From positions 294,001 to 358,000 of the forward strand of contig JADJYF010000004.1 of the NCBI GenBank assembly GCA_016719885.1: a DNA stretch of 64,000 nt, in the 5' to 3' direction. A model generated the notes under the pieces. That model made no database searches. It was not told where the DNA came from and saw only the letters and a list, made by a program, of their open reading frames with translations. Below are positions 17,124 through 26,684 of this stretch, piece after piece (position 1 is the stretch's first letter; each line of letters starts with the position of its first letter). This DNA is from Pseudomonadota bacterium. Lineage in GTDB: Bacteria > Pseudomonadota > Gammaproteobacteria > Ga0077536. A program made the translations under genes and the position numbers.

Positions 17124-17513
17124 ATGAACGACGATTTGTACGAGCGTGGCCTCGAGATCCGCAAGGCGGTCATCGGCAAGGAATTCGTCGACAAGGCGCT
17201 GGCCGCGGCCGACGACTTCAACATGCCCATGCAGCGTCTCACCACCGAGTACTGCTGGGGCGCGGTGTGGGGACGCGAGGGCTTGCCGCACAAGGTGCGC
17301 AGCATGATCAATCTCGCCATGTTGTCGGCCCTGAACCGCCCGACCGAATTCAAGACCCATGTCGGCGGCGCGCTGCGCAACGGCGTGACCAAGGATGAGA
17401 TTCGCGAGGTGCTGATGCAGGTCGCGATCTACTGCGGCATTCCGGCCGGTGTCGAGGCTTTCCGCCTCGCCAAGGAAGCGATCAACGATTTCGAACGCAA
17501 CGACAAGACCTGA
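17124..17513 (+). CDS. Carboxymuconolactone decarboxylase (CMD) family protein
   Basis: 129 aa from ATG 17124 with a GGGAG site upstream; the open frame further 5' covers the repeat and is non-coding. It has the helical CMD fold: TEYCWGAVWGREGL, MINLAMLSALNRPTEFKTHV and TKDEIREVLMQVAIYCGIPA. The length matches 4-carboxymuconolactone decarboxylase (PcaC, about 130 aa), but the family also contains peroxidase-like members. PcaC function is not proven because no other protocatechuate genes flank it. It is followed 9 bp later by an MBL hydrolase gene, so the two are co-transcribed and may act on a lactone and its product. Confidence 0.88.
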   Translation: MNDDLYERGLEIRKAVIGKEFVDKALAAADDFNMPMQRLTTEYCWGAVWGREGLPHKVRSMINLAMLSALNRPTEFKTHVGGALRNGVTKDEIREVLMQVAIYCGIPAGVEAFRLAKEAINDFERNDKT

Positions 17514-17522
17514 GCGCACGCC

Positions 17523-18320
17523 ATGGCCAACGACTGCTACGAAGTGCGCGCCATCCGCTATGCGCGCCACATGCGCCGCTCGTCGGAGAACTTCATCGGC
17601 GGCGACATCCACGACACCGAGATGCCGCTCAACTATTACGTGTGGGTGATCTCCAACGCCGAGCGCACCATCGTGGTCGACACCGGCTTCAACGAGGCGA
17701 TGGCCGCCCAGCGCGGTCGCGAGATAGTCAAACCGGTGGGCGCGGGGCTGGCGGCGCTGGGCATCCACAGCGACACCGTCGACGATGTCATCATCACGCA
17801 CATGCATTACGACCACGCCGGCAACATTCCGCTGTTTCCGCGCGCGCGCTTTCACCTGCAGGACCAGGAGATGGCGTTCGCGACCGGCCGCTGCATGTGC
17901 CACGGCCTGCTCAACCACGGCTACGAGGCCGAGGACGTCGTCAACCTGGTGCGCTGCGTGTTCGACCAGCGCGTGCACTTTCACGATGGCGCCGACGAAG
18001 TGGCGCCGGGCGTGGAAGTGCATCACATCGGCGGGCATACCAAGGGCCTGCAGGCGGTGCGCGTGCAGACCCGGCGCGGCTGGGTGGTGCTGGCTTCCGA
18101 CGCCAGCCATTTCTACGCGCACATGGAGGGCGACCGTGCCTTCCCGGTGCTCTACAACCTCGGCGACATGCTGGCCGGCTACCAGACGCTGCGCCGCCTG
18201 GCCACCTCGCCGCGTCACGTCGTGCCGGGCCACGATCCTTTGGTGATGGCGCGTTACCCGGCCGCCGGCCAGGGGCTGAGCGACTGGATCGTGCGGCTCG
18301 ACCTCGATCCCATGGACTGA
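17523..18320 (+). CDS. MBL-fold hydrolase of the N-acyl homoserine lactonase (AHL lactonase) type
   Basis: 265 aa. The dinuclear zinc motif HxHxDH is complete (H93, H95, D97, H98), with HIGGHTKGLQ, LASDASHF and a C-terminal VVPGHDP supplying the further ligands. It resembles AttM/AiiB-like lactonases, but many family members act on other lactones or esters. Position right after a CMD gene favours a catabolic lactone substrate over quorum-signal breakdown; this is inference. It converges on the patatin gene 20 bp away. Confidence 0.85.
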   Translation: MANDCYEVRAIRYARHMRRSSENFIGGDIHDTEMPLNYYVWVISNAERTIVVDTGFNEAMAAQRGREIVKPVGAGLAALGIHSDTVDDVIITHMHYDHAGNIPLFPRARFHLQDQEMAFATGRCMCHGLLNHGYEAEDVVNLVRCVFDQRVHFHDGADEVAPGVEVHHIGGHTKGLQAVRVQTRRGWVVLASDASHFYAHMEGDRAFPVLYNLGDMLAGYQTLRRLATSPRHVVPGHDPLVMARYPAAGQGLSDWIVRLDLDPMD

Positions 18321-18340
18321 CAGAGGCGCGCCGCGGCGCG

Positions 18341-20311
18341 CTACTTGCGTTCCATCGCCTCGCTCTGGTTCAGCACGTCCTCGAGCAGTGGGTCGGTGAA
18401 CTCCTCGTCGTCCTCGTATTCGTCGACGCCATCGGCGTCAGGCGACTCGGGCACCCGGAGCGCCTGCGCGGTTTCGTTGGCGGTGAGCGCCTCGATGGCA
18501 TGGGCATGGCCGAGCCGCACGATGCGATCGAATTCATGCCAGTCCAGCATGCCGATGCGGAGCAAGGGCGGATTGAGATAGATGTCGCACAGGCGCTCGG
18601 CGCCGCGCTGGCGCGCGGTGCTGTAGAGCACACTGACGTTCATGAGGTAGGCGGGCAAGGAGGGCAGGCGATAACGGCGCTTGGCGCGCGGCCGCAGACG
18701 ATCGCGCAGCAGCGCCCGGGTTCCCAGTACGTCGTCATGGGTGATGCGGCGTGGATTGCGATAGCCGAGATCGACACCGATCACCGTGCCGACGCCGCGC
18801 ATGCGACGCAGCACGTCGACCGGAAAATTGTTGAAGGTGCCGCCGTCGAACAACAGATCGTGATCGCGGATCACCGGCGGCAGCGCACCGGGTATCGAAG
18901 TGCTGGCGAGCAGGCATTCGACGATGTTGCCGCTGGCGAGGGTCTGCTCGCGCGCCTTGGAATAGTTGGTGGCGATGCAGCAGCAGGTTTTCCACAGGTC
19001 TTCGAGATCGTGATCGCCGCCCATCAGGTTGCGCGCGGCGCGCGTCAACACACGTCGCAGGCGCTTGCCTTTGCTGAGCGACAACAGCGGCAGCAGGTTG
19101 AAGTCACCGATGGGGTTGCCGCGAAACGCCCTGCGTGCATTGGCGAATACCGCCGGCAGGTACTGGTCGGAGGCGGCGCAGACCGCCATCACCGCGCCGA
19201 TGCTGGAGCCGACCGTGCAGTCCACCGGGATGCCCAGCTCATCGAGCGCTTCGAGCACGCCGAGATGCGCGATGCCACGCGCGCCGCCGCCGGCCAGCAC
19301 CAGGCCGATGGCGCTGCGGCTTTCGATGCGGGCGAGGCGCGCGATGTCCGCCGCCAGCGTGGGCCGCAAGTGCAGGTGGCCGGCCAGCGGTCGCCGCGCC
19401 AGCCATGCGGCGGTATTGCGCGGCATCTGCACGCCCTCGTCGTGCAGCAGCACCAGGATTTCGGCGGCGCCGTCGCCGGGCGCGCGATTGGCCAGCAGCT
19501 TCTGTTCGAGGGGATGCACGGCGACCGGCTGCGTGGCGTCGGCGAGCAGCAGCAGTTCGTCGCAGTGGCGACAGCAACGCTCGGTCCACACGCCGAGCGC
19601 CGGGTCGGTCTGCAGCAGCACGTAGTCGGCGCGCGCTTCGACAGCGTCGAGCAGCATGGCGATACGACGGTTGACATCGACATCGTGCGCGCCGCTGTCG
19701 GCCAAGCCCGGCACGCCCAATTCCTCATCGACCATGTCCGCGTCCACCACCTGCACGCGGCCGATCTTGGCCAGCTCCAGCGCCAGTTCGTCGACGATGT
19801 AGTCCGCGTTGACGCCGTCGGTGATGGGCATCACCCCGATCACCACCGGCTTTTCCAGCGCCGGTTGATGCTGCGGATCCTGCAGGCGGCGGATGATCAG
19901 GCGCGTGAGCGCGATGGATACCTGCGCGCTGCCTTCGAGCAGCCGCGTGAAGCGGCTCTTGGGCAGTTTCACCAGCACCGAATCGCGCACCGCGGTGACC
20001 GTCGCGAGACGCGGCTCGTCGGTGAACAGGCTCATCTCGCCGACCACCTCGCCGCGCGCGATTTCGCTGATCACGCGCGAACCGCCGTCGCTGTCGCTGA
20101 CCTGCACGCGCAGGCGACCGCTGAGCACGATGTACATCGCATCGCCGACCTCGCCCTGGCGCATCAAGGTCTCGCCGCCGCCGAGCTCCTGCCAATCGAG
20201 CTGCTCGCGGAACAAGGCGATGACGCTCGCATCGACGTCGCCCAGAAAGGCGCGCAGATGGCGTTCCAGCAAGGCCTCGAGGTGCGGGGCGTGATCGGCG
20301 TCGTGACCCAT
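18341..20311 (-). CDS. Patatin-like phospholipase with N-terminal cyclic-nucleotide-binding domain
   Basis: 656 aa. A cNMP-binding domain (about 20-145) has GGGETLMRQGEVGDAMYIVLSG and GEMSLFTDEPR. A middle region (about 155-330) has no named domain in view. The patatin domain (about 335-520) has the oxyanion loop GGGARG (341-346), the nucleophile GSSIG (S370) and the dyad Asp in DGG (D489). An acidic C-terminal tail ends the protein. The architecture is that of bacterial neuropathy-target-esterase-like lysophospholipases (RssA/YlbK group with cNMP module). All catalytic residues are intact. It probably acts at the inner membrane, though no clear span is present. Confidence 0.9.
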   Translation of the reverse strand: MGHDADHAPHLEALLERHLRAFLGDVDASVIALFREQLDWQELGGGETLMRQGEVGDAMYIVLSGRLRVQVSDSDGGSRVISEIARGEVVGEMSLFTDEPRLATVTAVRDSVLVKLPKSRFTRLLEGSAQVSIALTRLIIRRLQDPQHQPALEKPVVIGVMPITDGVNADYIVDELALELAKIGRVQVVDADMVDEELGVPGLADSGAHDVDVNRRIAMLLDAVEARADYVLLQTDPALGVWTERCCRHCDELLLLADATQPVAVHPLEQKLLANRAPGDGAAEILVLLHDEGVQMPRNTAAWLARRPLAGHLHLRPTLAADIARLARIESRSAIGLVLAGGGARGIAHLGVLEALDELGIPVDCTVGSSIGAVMAVCAASDQYLPAVFANARRAFRGNPIGDFNLLPLLSLSKGKRLRRVLTRAARNLMGGDHDLEDLWKTCCCIATNYSKAREQTLASGNIVECLLASTSIPGALPPVIRDHDLLFDGGTFNNFPVDVLRRMRGVGTVIGVDLGYRNPRRITHDDVLGTRALLRDRLRPRAKRRYRLPSLPAYLMNVSVLYSTARQRGAERLCDIYLNPPLLRIGMLDWHEFDRIVRLGHAHAIEALTANETAQALRVPESPDADGVDEYEDDEEFTDPLLEDVLNQSEAMERK

Positions 20312-20376
20312 GGGGTTTCCGAGCGGGTCCGAAACGCTGCGCGTCCCCCGGAGCGTGGCAGCGCGTCGCGCCGCGG

Positions 20377-20754
20377 TCAGTCGTCAATGTAGGCCAGGAA
20401 CGAGGCCGATATCACCTCGCCGCCGCCGAGATGGGTATGGCGCGCCGGACGCGACTCGGCATCGGGGAATTTCTGCACCCAGAACGCATCGCAGGCGGCG
20501 CGCGCATCGGCCGAGCCGGCCCAGAATTCCATCTTCGCCACGTGCCGCCAGTCAGCGCCGGCGGCCTTCAGCATTTCACCGACGTGGCGAAAGATATTGG
20601 TGTACTGGGCGCTGTAGCCTTCCGGCACATCACGCGTGCCGGGGTTGAAGGGCATGATCACGCTCGACACCAGCAGCGGCCCGATGCGCGACGCGACCGG
20701 GATGGCGGTGAGGTGGGCGAGTCCTTCGATGTGGATGCTGCGACGTGCGCCCAT
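20377..20754 (-). CDS. RidA family protein
   Basis: 125 aa. It has the YjgF/YER057c/UK114 fold with PLLVSSVIMPFNPGT, QYTNIFRHVGEMLKAAGADWRHVAKMEFW and ESRPARHTHLG segments. Canonical RidA deaminates enamine/imine intermediates. Some members are 2-aminomuconate deaminases, and the ring-cleavage neighbours here make such a role plausible but unproven. The conserved substrate-binding Arg of archetypal RidA appears to be in SRPARH. It lies 1 bp downstream of the rraA-like gene and is the last gene of a four-gene operon. Confidence 0.85.
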   Translation of the reverse strand: MGARRSIHIEGLAHLTAIPVASRIGPLLVSSVIMPFNPGTRDVPEGYSAQYTNIFRHVGEMLKAAGADWRHVAKMEFWAGSADARAACDAFWVQKFPDAESRPARHTHLGGGEVISASFLAYIDD

Positions 20755-20755
20755 G

Positions 20756-21487
20756 TCATTGCCCTCGCCGCCGCGCGGCCTGCCATTGTTCGAACTCCGG
20801 CGTGCGTTCCTTGGAAAGCGGGAACAGGCCGATGGTCGGTTCGCCGGCGCTGACTCGTTCCAGCGCGAAGCGTTCGCGTTCTTCCTGGGCGAGCGCGTCG
20901 CGGATCACCTCGCCGAGCAGCGCCTGCGGGATCACCACCACGCCCTCACCGTCGCCCACCACCACGTCGCCCGGCACCACGAACACGCCGGCACAGGTCA
21001 CGGGTTCATCGACCGAGAACGGCATGTGCTGGCGGCCGTAGGTCGCGCCGTGGGAGGCGAGATGATAGACCGGCATGTGCATGTCGAGGATGGCCGGCGT
21101 GTCACGCAGCGCACCGTCGGTGACGATGCCGGTGGCGCCGAGCTTGAAGGCGCGCGTGGCATAGATGTCGCCGATGGTGGCGGCGTCGGGCACGCCGCGC
21201 GCTTCGATCACCAGCACTTCACCCGGACGCATGCTCTCCACCACGCGCCGCTGCGCATTCAGGCCGCTCGCGTAGTGCGCCTGTTGATCTTCACGCAGCG
21301 CCACGTAGCGCAGGGTGCGCGCGCGGCCGACCATGCGCAGTGTCGGCTGCAAGGGCTTGAGGCCCGCCAGGAAGGTGCTGCGTATGCCGCGCTGTTGCAG
21401 CTGGTGGGTGAGCGTCGAGGTGGCGAGGCTGTTCAGCGCGCCTACTTCGTCGTCGCCCAGCGCGGGCAGGATGGGAGTCGTGGTCAT
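20756..21487 (-). CDS. RraA-like aldolase/oxaloacetate decarboxylase
   Basis: 243 aa. RraA-fold segments: MRPGEVLVIEARGVPDAATIGDIYATRAFKLG is represented by its key parts GEVLVIEARG and GDIYATRA, followed by GIVTDGALRDT and VVPGDVVVGDGEGVVVIP. The GxTDGxxRD-like block carries the metal-binding Arg-Asp of 4-hydroxy-4-methyl-2-oxoglutarate aldolases and oxaloacetate decarboxylases. Despite the RraA name, the RNase E inhibitor function is unlikely in this setting. In the operon it would cleave or decarboxylate a ring-fission product downstream of the dehydrogenase. Confidence 0.85.
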   Translation of the reverse strand: MTTTPILPALGDDEVGALNSLATSTLTHQLQQRGIRSTFLAGLKPLQPTLRMVGRARTLRYVALREDQQAHYASGLNAQRRVVESMRPGEVLVIEARGVPDAATIGDIYATRAFKLGATGIVTDGALRDTPAILDMHMPVYHLASHGATYGRQHMPFSVDEPVTCAGVFVVPGDVVVGDGEGVVVIPQALLGEVIRDALAQEERERFALERVSAGEPTIGLFPLSKERTPEFEQWQAARRRGQ

Positions 21488-21515
21488 GCGGATTCCTTGG
21501 GCAGTGTTGCGGGCG

Positions 21516-23021
21516 TCAGCGCGGCGTCAGGGTAAACGACGCGAAGCGCGTTTCGGTGTAGAACTCGCGACTGTGGCCGCCGCCTTCACGGCCGCTGCCG
21601 CTCTGCTTCACGCCGCCGAAGGGCTGGCGCAGGTCGCGTTCGAAGCCGGCGTTGATCCATATCATGCCGGTCTCAAGGCGGTGGCTGACGTAGTGCGCGG
21701 TGGTCTGCGATTCGGTCCAGATGTAGCCGGCCAGGCCGTAGCTCGAATCGTTGGCGATGGCGAGCGCGTGATCGGCGTCGTCGAACGGCATGATGACCGC
21801 CACCGGCCCGAAGATCTCTTCCTGGCAGATGCGCGCGTCGTTGTCGACGTCGACCACCGCGGTCGGCGCGACGAAATAGCCGCGCGCGCAGCCTTCCGCG
21901 CGTCCGCCGCCGAACAGGATGCGGCCTTCCTCGCGCGCCAGCGCCAGGTAGCCCATCACGCGCTCGTACTGGCGCTGATGCACCAGCGGGCCGAGACGCG
22001 TGGCGCGGTCGAAAGGGTCACCGGCCTTCCAACTCGTGGCGGCGGCGCTGAAGGCGGCCAGGAACTGCTCGTAGATCGGGCGTTGCACGAGGATGCGCGA
22101 GCCGGCGATGCAGGCTTGCCCGGCGTTCATGAATATCGAATGGGCGGCGGCCGGCACCGCGCGCTCGAGGTTGGCGTCGGCGAAAATGATGTTGGCCGAC
22201 TTGCCGCCGAGTTCGAAGGACACGCGCTTCAGCTGGCGGGCGGCACGCGCGGCGATGTCGCGCGCGGTCGGCACCGAGCCGGTGAAGGACACGCCCGCCA
22301 CGTCTTCATGCTCGACCAACGGCACGCCGGCTTCGGCGCCGTATCCCAGCACCATGTTGTAGACGCCGCTCGGCAAGCCGGCCTCGGCGAAGATCTCGCA
22401 CAGCACCCGCATCGACAGCGGCGACAGTTCCGAAGGCTTGTGCACCGCCGAGTTGCCGTAGGCGATGCACGGCGCCATCTTCCAGGTCGACAGCATGAAC
22501 GGCCCGTTCCACGGCGTGATGAGCCCGAACACGCCGGCCGGGTCGCGCAGCGTGTAGGTCATCAGGTTGTCGTCGCGATTGAAGGCCTCGTTGCCGGCCA
22601 GTTCCTGTTCCTGGGCGAAGAAACGGAAGTTCCACGCCGAGCGTTCGATCATCGGATGCGGGCCGCGCGTGGCCGGGCCGACCGGCGCGCCCATCTCCAG
22701 CGCCTGCAGGGCGATGATCTCGTCGGAGCGCGCTTCGATGAGATCGGCCACCTTGCATAGCAGCTTGCGTCGCCATGCGGGTTTGGCGCGCGACCACGCG
22801 CCGTCGTCGAAGGCCGCCTTGGCGGCCGCCACCGCCAGCGCGATGTCGGCGGCCGCGCCGCGTGCCGCGTGGGTGGTGAGCGTTTCGGTGGCGGGGTCGA
22901 TGACCTCGAAGCGTTGGCCCGAGCGCGACGCCACGAACTCGTTGGCGATGAAGTGCAGCGGCGGCGTCACCGCCGGACGCGCCACCGTCATCGCGCCCGG
23001 CGTGCCGGCCGGCACGCTCAC
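21516..23021 (-). CDS. NAD(P)+-dependent aldehyde dehydrogenase (hydroxymuconic-semialdehyde type)
   Basis: 501 aa. The start is a GTG at 23021 that overlaps the TGA of the dioxygenase gene. Catalytic residues are intact: PWN (170-172), general base E270 in FELGGKS, and nucleophile C304 in NAGQACIAGSR. FGPVAVIMPF and the C-terminal PFGGVKQSGSGREGG complete the family signature. The overlap with an extradiol dioxygenase supports oxidation of a ring-cleavage semialdehyde, as in HpaE, XylG or AmnC; which one cannot be decided by eye. Confidence 0.92.
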   Translation of the reverse strand: MSVPAGTPGAMTVARPAVTPPLHFIANEFVASRSGQRFEVIDPATETLTTHAARGAAADIALAVAAAKAAFDDGAWSRAKPAWRRKLLCKVADLIEARSDEIIALQALEMGAPVGPATRGPHPMIERSAWNFRFFAQEQELAGNEAFNRDDNLMTYTLRDPAGVFGLITPWNGPFMLSTWKMAPCIAYGNSAVHKPSELSPLSMRVLCEIFAEAGLPSGVYNMVLGYGAEAGVPLVEHEDVAGVSFTGSVPTARDIAARAARQLKRVSFELGGKSANIIFADANLERAVPAAAHSIFMNAGQACIAGSRILVQRPIYEQFLAAFSAAATSWKAGDPFDRATRLGPLVHQRQYERVMGYLALAREEGRILFGGGRAEGCARGYFVAPTAVVDVDNDARICQEEIFGPVAVIMPFDDADHALAIANDSSYGLAGYIWTESQTTAHYVSHRLETGMIWINAGFERDLRQPFGGVKQSGSGREGGGHSREFYTETRFASFTLTPR

Positions 23022-23920
23022 GGGTCGAGGCTCATGGCCGCGCCCATGCGTTCGCTGAACACGTGGCCGTAGGTATCGCGCACGTAGTATTCGGACTGGT
23101 GGGTGGCGGGGCGGCCGCCGTAGCCGATTTCGATCAGGAAGCCCGAGGGCGAGGCCACGTAGAACGACAGCATGTGATCGTTGGCGTGCTTGCCGAGACT
23201 GATCATGACCGGGTAGCGGCTGGCCTGCACCAGCTCATGGGTCATGAACACGTCGTCGAGATTGTCCACTTCCAGCATCAGGTGGTTGACGCTCTTGCGG
23301 CACGGCGGGCCGAAGGCAAAAGTGTGATCGCGCTGGTTGCAGTGCATGAACAGGATGTCGAACAGGCCGCCGTCGGGCGTCGGAATGCGGTACTCGAGAC
23401 TGCCGCGCATGCCGAGCCGCCGGTAGAACTCGTAGCTGGCATCGAGACCGGCATGGCGCAGGATCATGTGGCCGACGCCGCCGTGATCGCCGGTCATGAA
23501 GCGTCCGTGCATGCGGCGGCCGGGGTGGAAGGGCTTGTGCGGATCGAGGCGCGGGCCATGGAAGATTTCCAGCGGATTGCCGGCCGGATCGCTGAGCGTC
23601 ATGAGTTCCAGCACGCGCCGTTCGGCGGCACGGCGTGCGTCGGCGACTTCATGCGCGATGCCGGCGTCGCGCAACACCTGGGCCAGGGCCGCGAATTCCT
23701 GCGGTCCCGCCACGCGCAGGCCCGCCGCCAGCAGGTCGTCGGCCGGGTTCTGTTCGAGCACGATGCGGTGATGCCAGTAGTCGGTGCGCAGGTAAAGCCG
23801 GCCGGATTCTCCGGGCTCCTCGAACGCCTCCAGGCCGAGCAGCTCGGTGGCGAACTCGCGCCACTCGGCGAGGTTGGCGACGCCGAACACGACGTAGCCC
23901 AGTTCTGTCACGGCGCTCAT
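23018..23920 (-). CDS. Extradiol ring-cleavage dioxygenase (VOC, type I)
   Basis: 300 aa from ATG 23920. It has two VOC modules. The three iron ligands of type I extradiol enzymes are present in the second module: H151 (GHMILRHAG), H213 (SVNHLMLEV) and E264 (FLIEIGYGG), close to H146/H210/E260 of BphC. The length fits 2,3-dihydroxybiphenyl or 2,3-dihydroxy-p-cumate type dioxygenases. The enzyme is expected to open a catechol ring meta to give a semialdehyde or ketone. First gene of the operon with the aldehyde dehydrogenase, RraA-like and RidA genes. Confidence 0.9.
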   Translation of the reverse strand: MSAVTELGYVVFGVANLAEWREFATELLGLEAFEEPGESGRLYLRTDYWHHRIVLEQNPADDLLAAGLRVAGPQEFAALAQVLRDAGIAHEVADARRAAERRVLELMTLSDPAGNPLEIFHGPRLDPHKPFHPGRRMHGRFMTGDHGGVGHMILRHAGLDASYEFYRRLGMRGSLEYRIPTPDGGLFDILFMHCNQRDHTFAFGPPCRKSVNHLMLEVDNLDDVFMTHELVQASRYPVMISLGKHANDHMLSFYVASPSGFLIEIGYGGRPATHQSEYYVRDTYGHVFSERMGAAMSLDP

Positions 23921-24099
23921 GGGGCGCTCCCCTCGTTGCTGGACCGCTGGCTGCGGCAGGTGCGACATGGAACACCGCTTGGCCGAAGGAGGCAAGTGCC
24001 GGCCTTGCGCGCCACCGCCGGCTTGATCTGGATCGCCTTGGCGATTCAGCGTCGGTGCTCACAATGGCCTCGCCAGCACATCGCACGGGAGGGTGAACG

Positions 24100-25700
24100 A
24101 TGATCAGGAACGGCATGGGCCTCGCGGCCGCAATTCTGTGGAGCGGCGTGGCAGGCGCCGCCGACCTTTCAGGCACGGTGACCGACGCTGCCGGCAAACC
24201 CGTGGCGGGTGCGTTCGTGACCGCCAGGAGCGCGGCGCGCGGCTGGGCGCAATCGGTGGTGAGCGACGCCGCCGGTCGCTACCGCCTGCCCGATCTCGCC
24301 GCCGACAGCTACACCCTGGCCGCCACGCGGCACGGCTACGACAGCGCGGCGCCGGCGACGGTGCAACTCGCCGCGAGCAACGCGCAACAGGATGTCGGGC
24401 TCACGGCCGCCGCCGATGCCAATGCGCGCATACCGGGCTACGCCTGGCTGGCGGCCTTGCCCGACAGCGAGTTCAAGGCGCGCTTCATCACCGGCTGCAC
24501 CATCTGCCACGATGTCGCCGGTGAGCGCGTGCGCTTGCCCAAGGATCACGCCGCCTGGGTGGCGGCCATCGAGATGATGCGCAACCGCAAGCTCGACGTG
24601 TACAGCGTGATCCCGAATTTCGACAACGATGAACTCGCCGACTGGCTGGTCAAGAACCACTTCGGTGAAAAGCCGGCCACGGTGACACTGCCGGACCCGG
24701 GCAAGGACGCCACCGCCCACGCCGTGATCCGCGAATACGACGTCGGCGACGCCAACAGCTGGGCGCACGACATGGCCGTCGAGCCGGCCACCGGCGCGGT
24801 GTGGGTGGGCGACTATCCCTATGACAAGCTAATCCGCGTCGACCCGGACAGCGCCGCGCAAAAGGTCTACATCATCCCGGTCAAGGGCGGCGGCGCGCAT
24901 ACCCTGCATTTCGATCGCGACGGTGCGCTGTGGATCACCCTGCAGCTGGCGGACAAGGTGGTGCGCTTCGATCCCAAGACCGAGGCGTTCAAAGTCTTCG
25001 GCGGATTCCAGCAGGGCTCGCTGATCCATTCGTTCGCCTACGACGGTCGCGGCCTGATCCAGACCGACGCCCAGGGCCGGCTGTGGATGTCGGAGTTCGG
25101 CAAGAATGCCGTCACCAGTCTCGACCCCGTGAGCGGCGCGGTGCGCGAGTATCCGCTGCCGGGCGAGGTCGGCCACACCTACGGCATCGCGCTCGACAGC
25201 AAGGGACGCGCCTGGTACACGAAGTACAACGAGAATGTGTTCGGCATGGTCGAGCCCGATACCGGCAAGGTCACGGAAAAGACCCTGCCGCGTCCGTCCA
25301 GCGCCCCCCATCGCATGACCATCGACGGTCACGACCGCCTGTGGATCCGCTGTCGGGCTACGGCGTGCTGGCGAAGTACGACATCGCGGCCGACAAGCTC
25401 GAAGAGATCCCGCTGCCCGAGCCCGACACCTTTCCCTACGCGGCGCGCTACGATGCCGCCAGCGATTCGGTGTGGGTGATGGGCAACGGCGCGAACTCGC
25501 TGTACCGCTACTGGCCGACGGCCGCGCGCTTCGATACCTATCGACTGCCGTCACCGATCTCCTATGGGCGCATGATCGCGGTCGATTACGGGCGCGGCGA
25601 GGTGTGGACCTCGCTCGCCAACTATCCGACCAAGCACACCGGGCGCGGCACCGCGACCCTGGTGCGGGTCGGCGGCCTCAAGCCCGCGCCGGACAAGTAG
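24100..25700 (+). pseudogene. Carboxypeptidase-regulatory-like / haem c motif / Vgb beta-propeller protein, one frameshift
   Basis: A signal peptide (1-20) leads to a CarbReg-like beta-sandwich (about 22-100). A single CxxCH haem c motif follows (C133-H137, GCTICHDV), then a streptogramin-lyase-like (Vgb) propeller from about 205 with repeats such as DMAVEPATGAVWVGDY and GRLWMSEFGKNAV. At 25347-25348 one C appears to be missing: restoring ATCCCG gives LWIPLSGYGVLAKYD, and the frame then runs to TAG 25698-25700. Restored length about 533 aa. It is predicted periplasmic. Proteins of this layout often accompany quinoprotein or oxygenase systems, but the function is unknown. Confidence 0.78.
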
Positions 25701-25846
25701 CGGGCGGGGACGCGCCGCCTCCACGCTGGCCCGGGCGCGCCAGGGAGCGTCGTTCGCGCGGCAACGCAGCGCTTGCGCTTGCGGCGCCGCAGAGCGTTCG
25801 CGAGAATCGATGGCATGAACGTTCGCGCTGCTCCCGGAACCCTGCC

Positions 25847-26611
25847 ATGACCGCGCGCCGCGCACTGGTCGGTGTGCCTGCCGACACGCTCATGCTCGGC
25901 GCCCAGTTGCACCATTCGGCCGGCGACAAGTACCTGCGCGCGGTGGCGGATGTCGCGGCCTGCGTGCCGCTCGTGATCCCGGCCATGGCCGACGTGCTGG
26001 ATCTCGACGCGGTGCTTGCCGAGGTCGATGGCGTGTTGTTGACCGGCGCGGTATCGAACGTGCACCCGTCGCGCTATGGCGATGCCGCGAGCGCCGCCCA
26101 CGAACCCTATGACCCGGTGCGTGACGACCTCACGCTCGAACTCATCCTGCGCTGCCGCGCACTGGAAATGCCGTTGCTGTGCATCTGCCGCGGTTTCCAG
26201 GAACTCAACGTCGCGCTGGGCGGCACGCTGGAAACGGAGCTGCAGCAGGCCGCCGGCCGCCTCGATCATCGCGCGCCCGCCAGCGAGGACGACGCGGTGC
26301 GTTACGGCCCCGCGCACGACATCGCCGTCCAGCCCGATGGCCAGCTGGCCGCCATTCTCGGCACCACGCGCACGCGCGTGAATTCACTGCATCGCCAGGG
26401 CATCGCGCGCCTCGCCGAGGGACTCGCCGTCGAAGCGCTGGCGCCCGACGGCATCATCGAGGCGGTGTCGGTGCGCGCGGCGCGCACGTTTGCGCTGGGC
26501 GTGCAATGGCACCCCGAGTACCGCGCCGCGCTCAACGCCGATTCGGTCAAGATCTTCACGGCCTTCGGCGACGCGGTGCGTCGCCATGCCGAAGCGCGCC
26601 GCGCGCATTAG
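25847..26611 (+). CDS. Class I glutamine amidotransferase-like hydrolase (PuuD/gamma-glutamyl-GABA hydrolase type)
   Basis: 254 aa from ATG 25847. The nucleophile is C114 in LCICRGFQELN, and the His-Glu of the triad lies in GVQWHPE. The HAPSSEDD-like HRAPASEDD and RVNSLHRQGI blocks match PuuD-type peptidase C26 proteins, which hydrolyse gamma-glutamyl amides. The gene lies 73 bp upstream of a dimethylformamidase-like pair on the same strand. Hydrolysis of an amide made or released by that system is a reasonable but untested idea. Confidence 0.88.
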   Translation: MTARRALVGVPADTLMLGAQLHHSAGDKYLRAVADVAACVPLVIPAMADVLDLDAVLAEVDGVLLTGAVSNVHPSRYGDAASAAHEPYDPVRDDLTLELILRCRALEMPLLCICRGFQELNVALGGTLETELQQAAGRLDHRAPASEDDAVRYGPAHDIAVQPDGQLAAILGTTRTRVNSLHRQGIARLAEGLAVEALAPDGIIEAVSVRAARTFALGVQWHPEYRAALNADSVKIFTAFGDAVRRHAEARRAH

Positions 26612-26684
26612 CGGGGCCGCCGAGGCGAATTCGCCGTTACCGATGCCCGCTCCGGGCAATTCAATTCGCGCAAAGGACCATCGC

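Noticed and set aside
17642..20392. A 916-codon open frame on the plus strand
   Set aside because: It overlaps the lactonase-like gene out of frame and then runs antisense to the patatin gene, whose catalytic motifs are intact. Its composition is Arg/His/Gln-rich without family resemblance, a normal effect of high GC.
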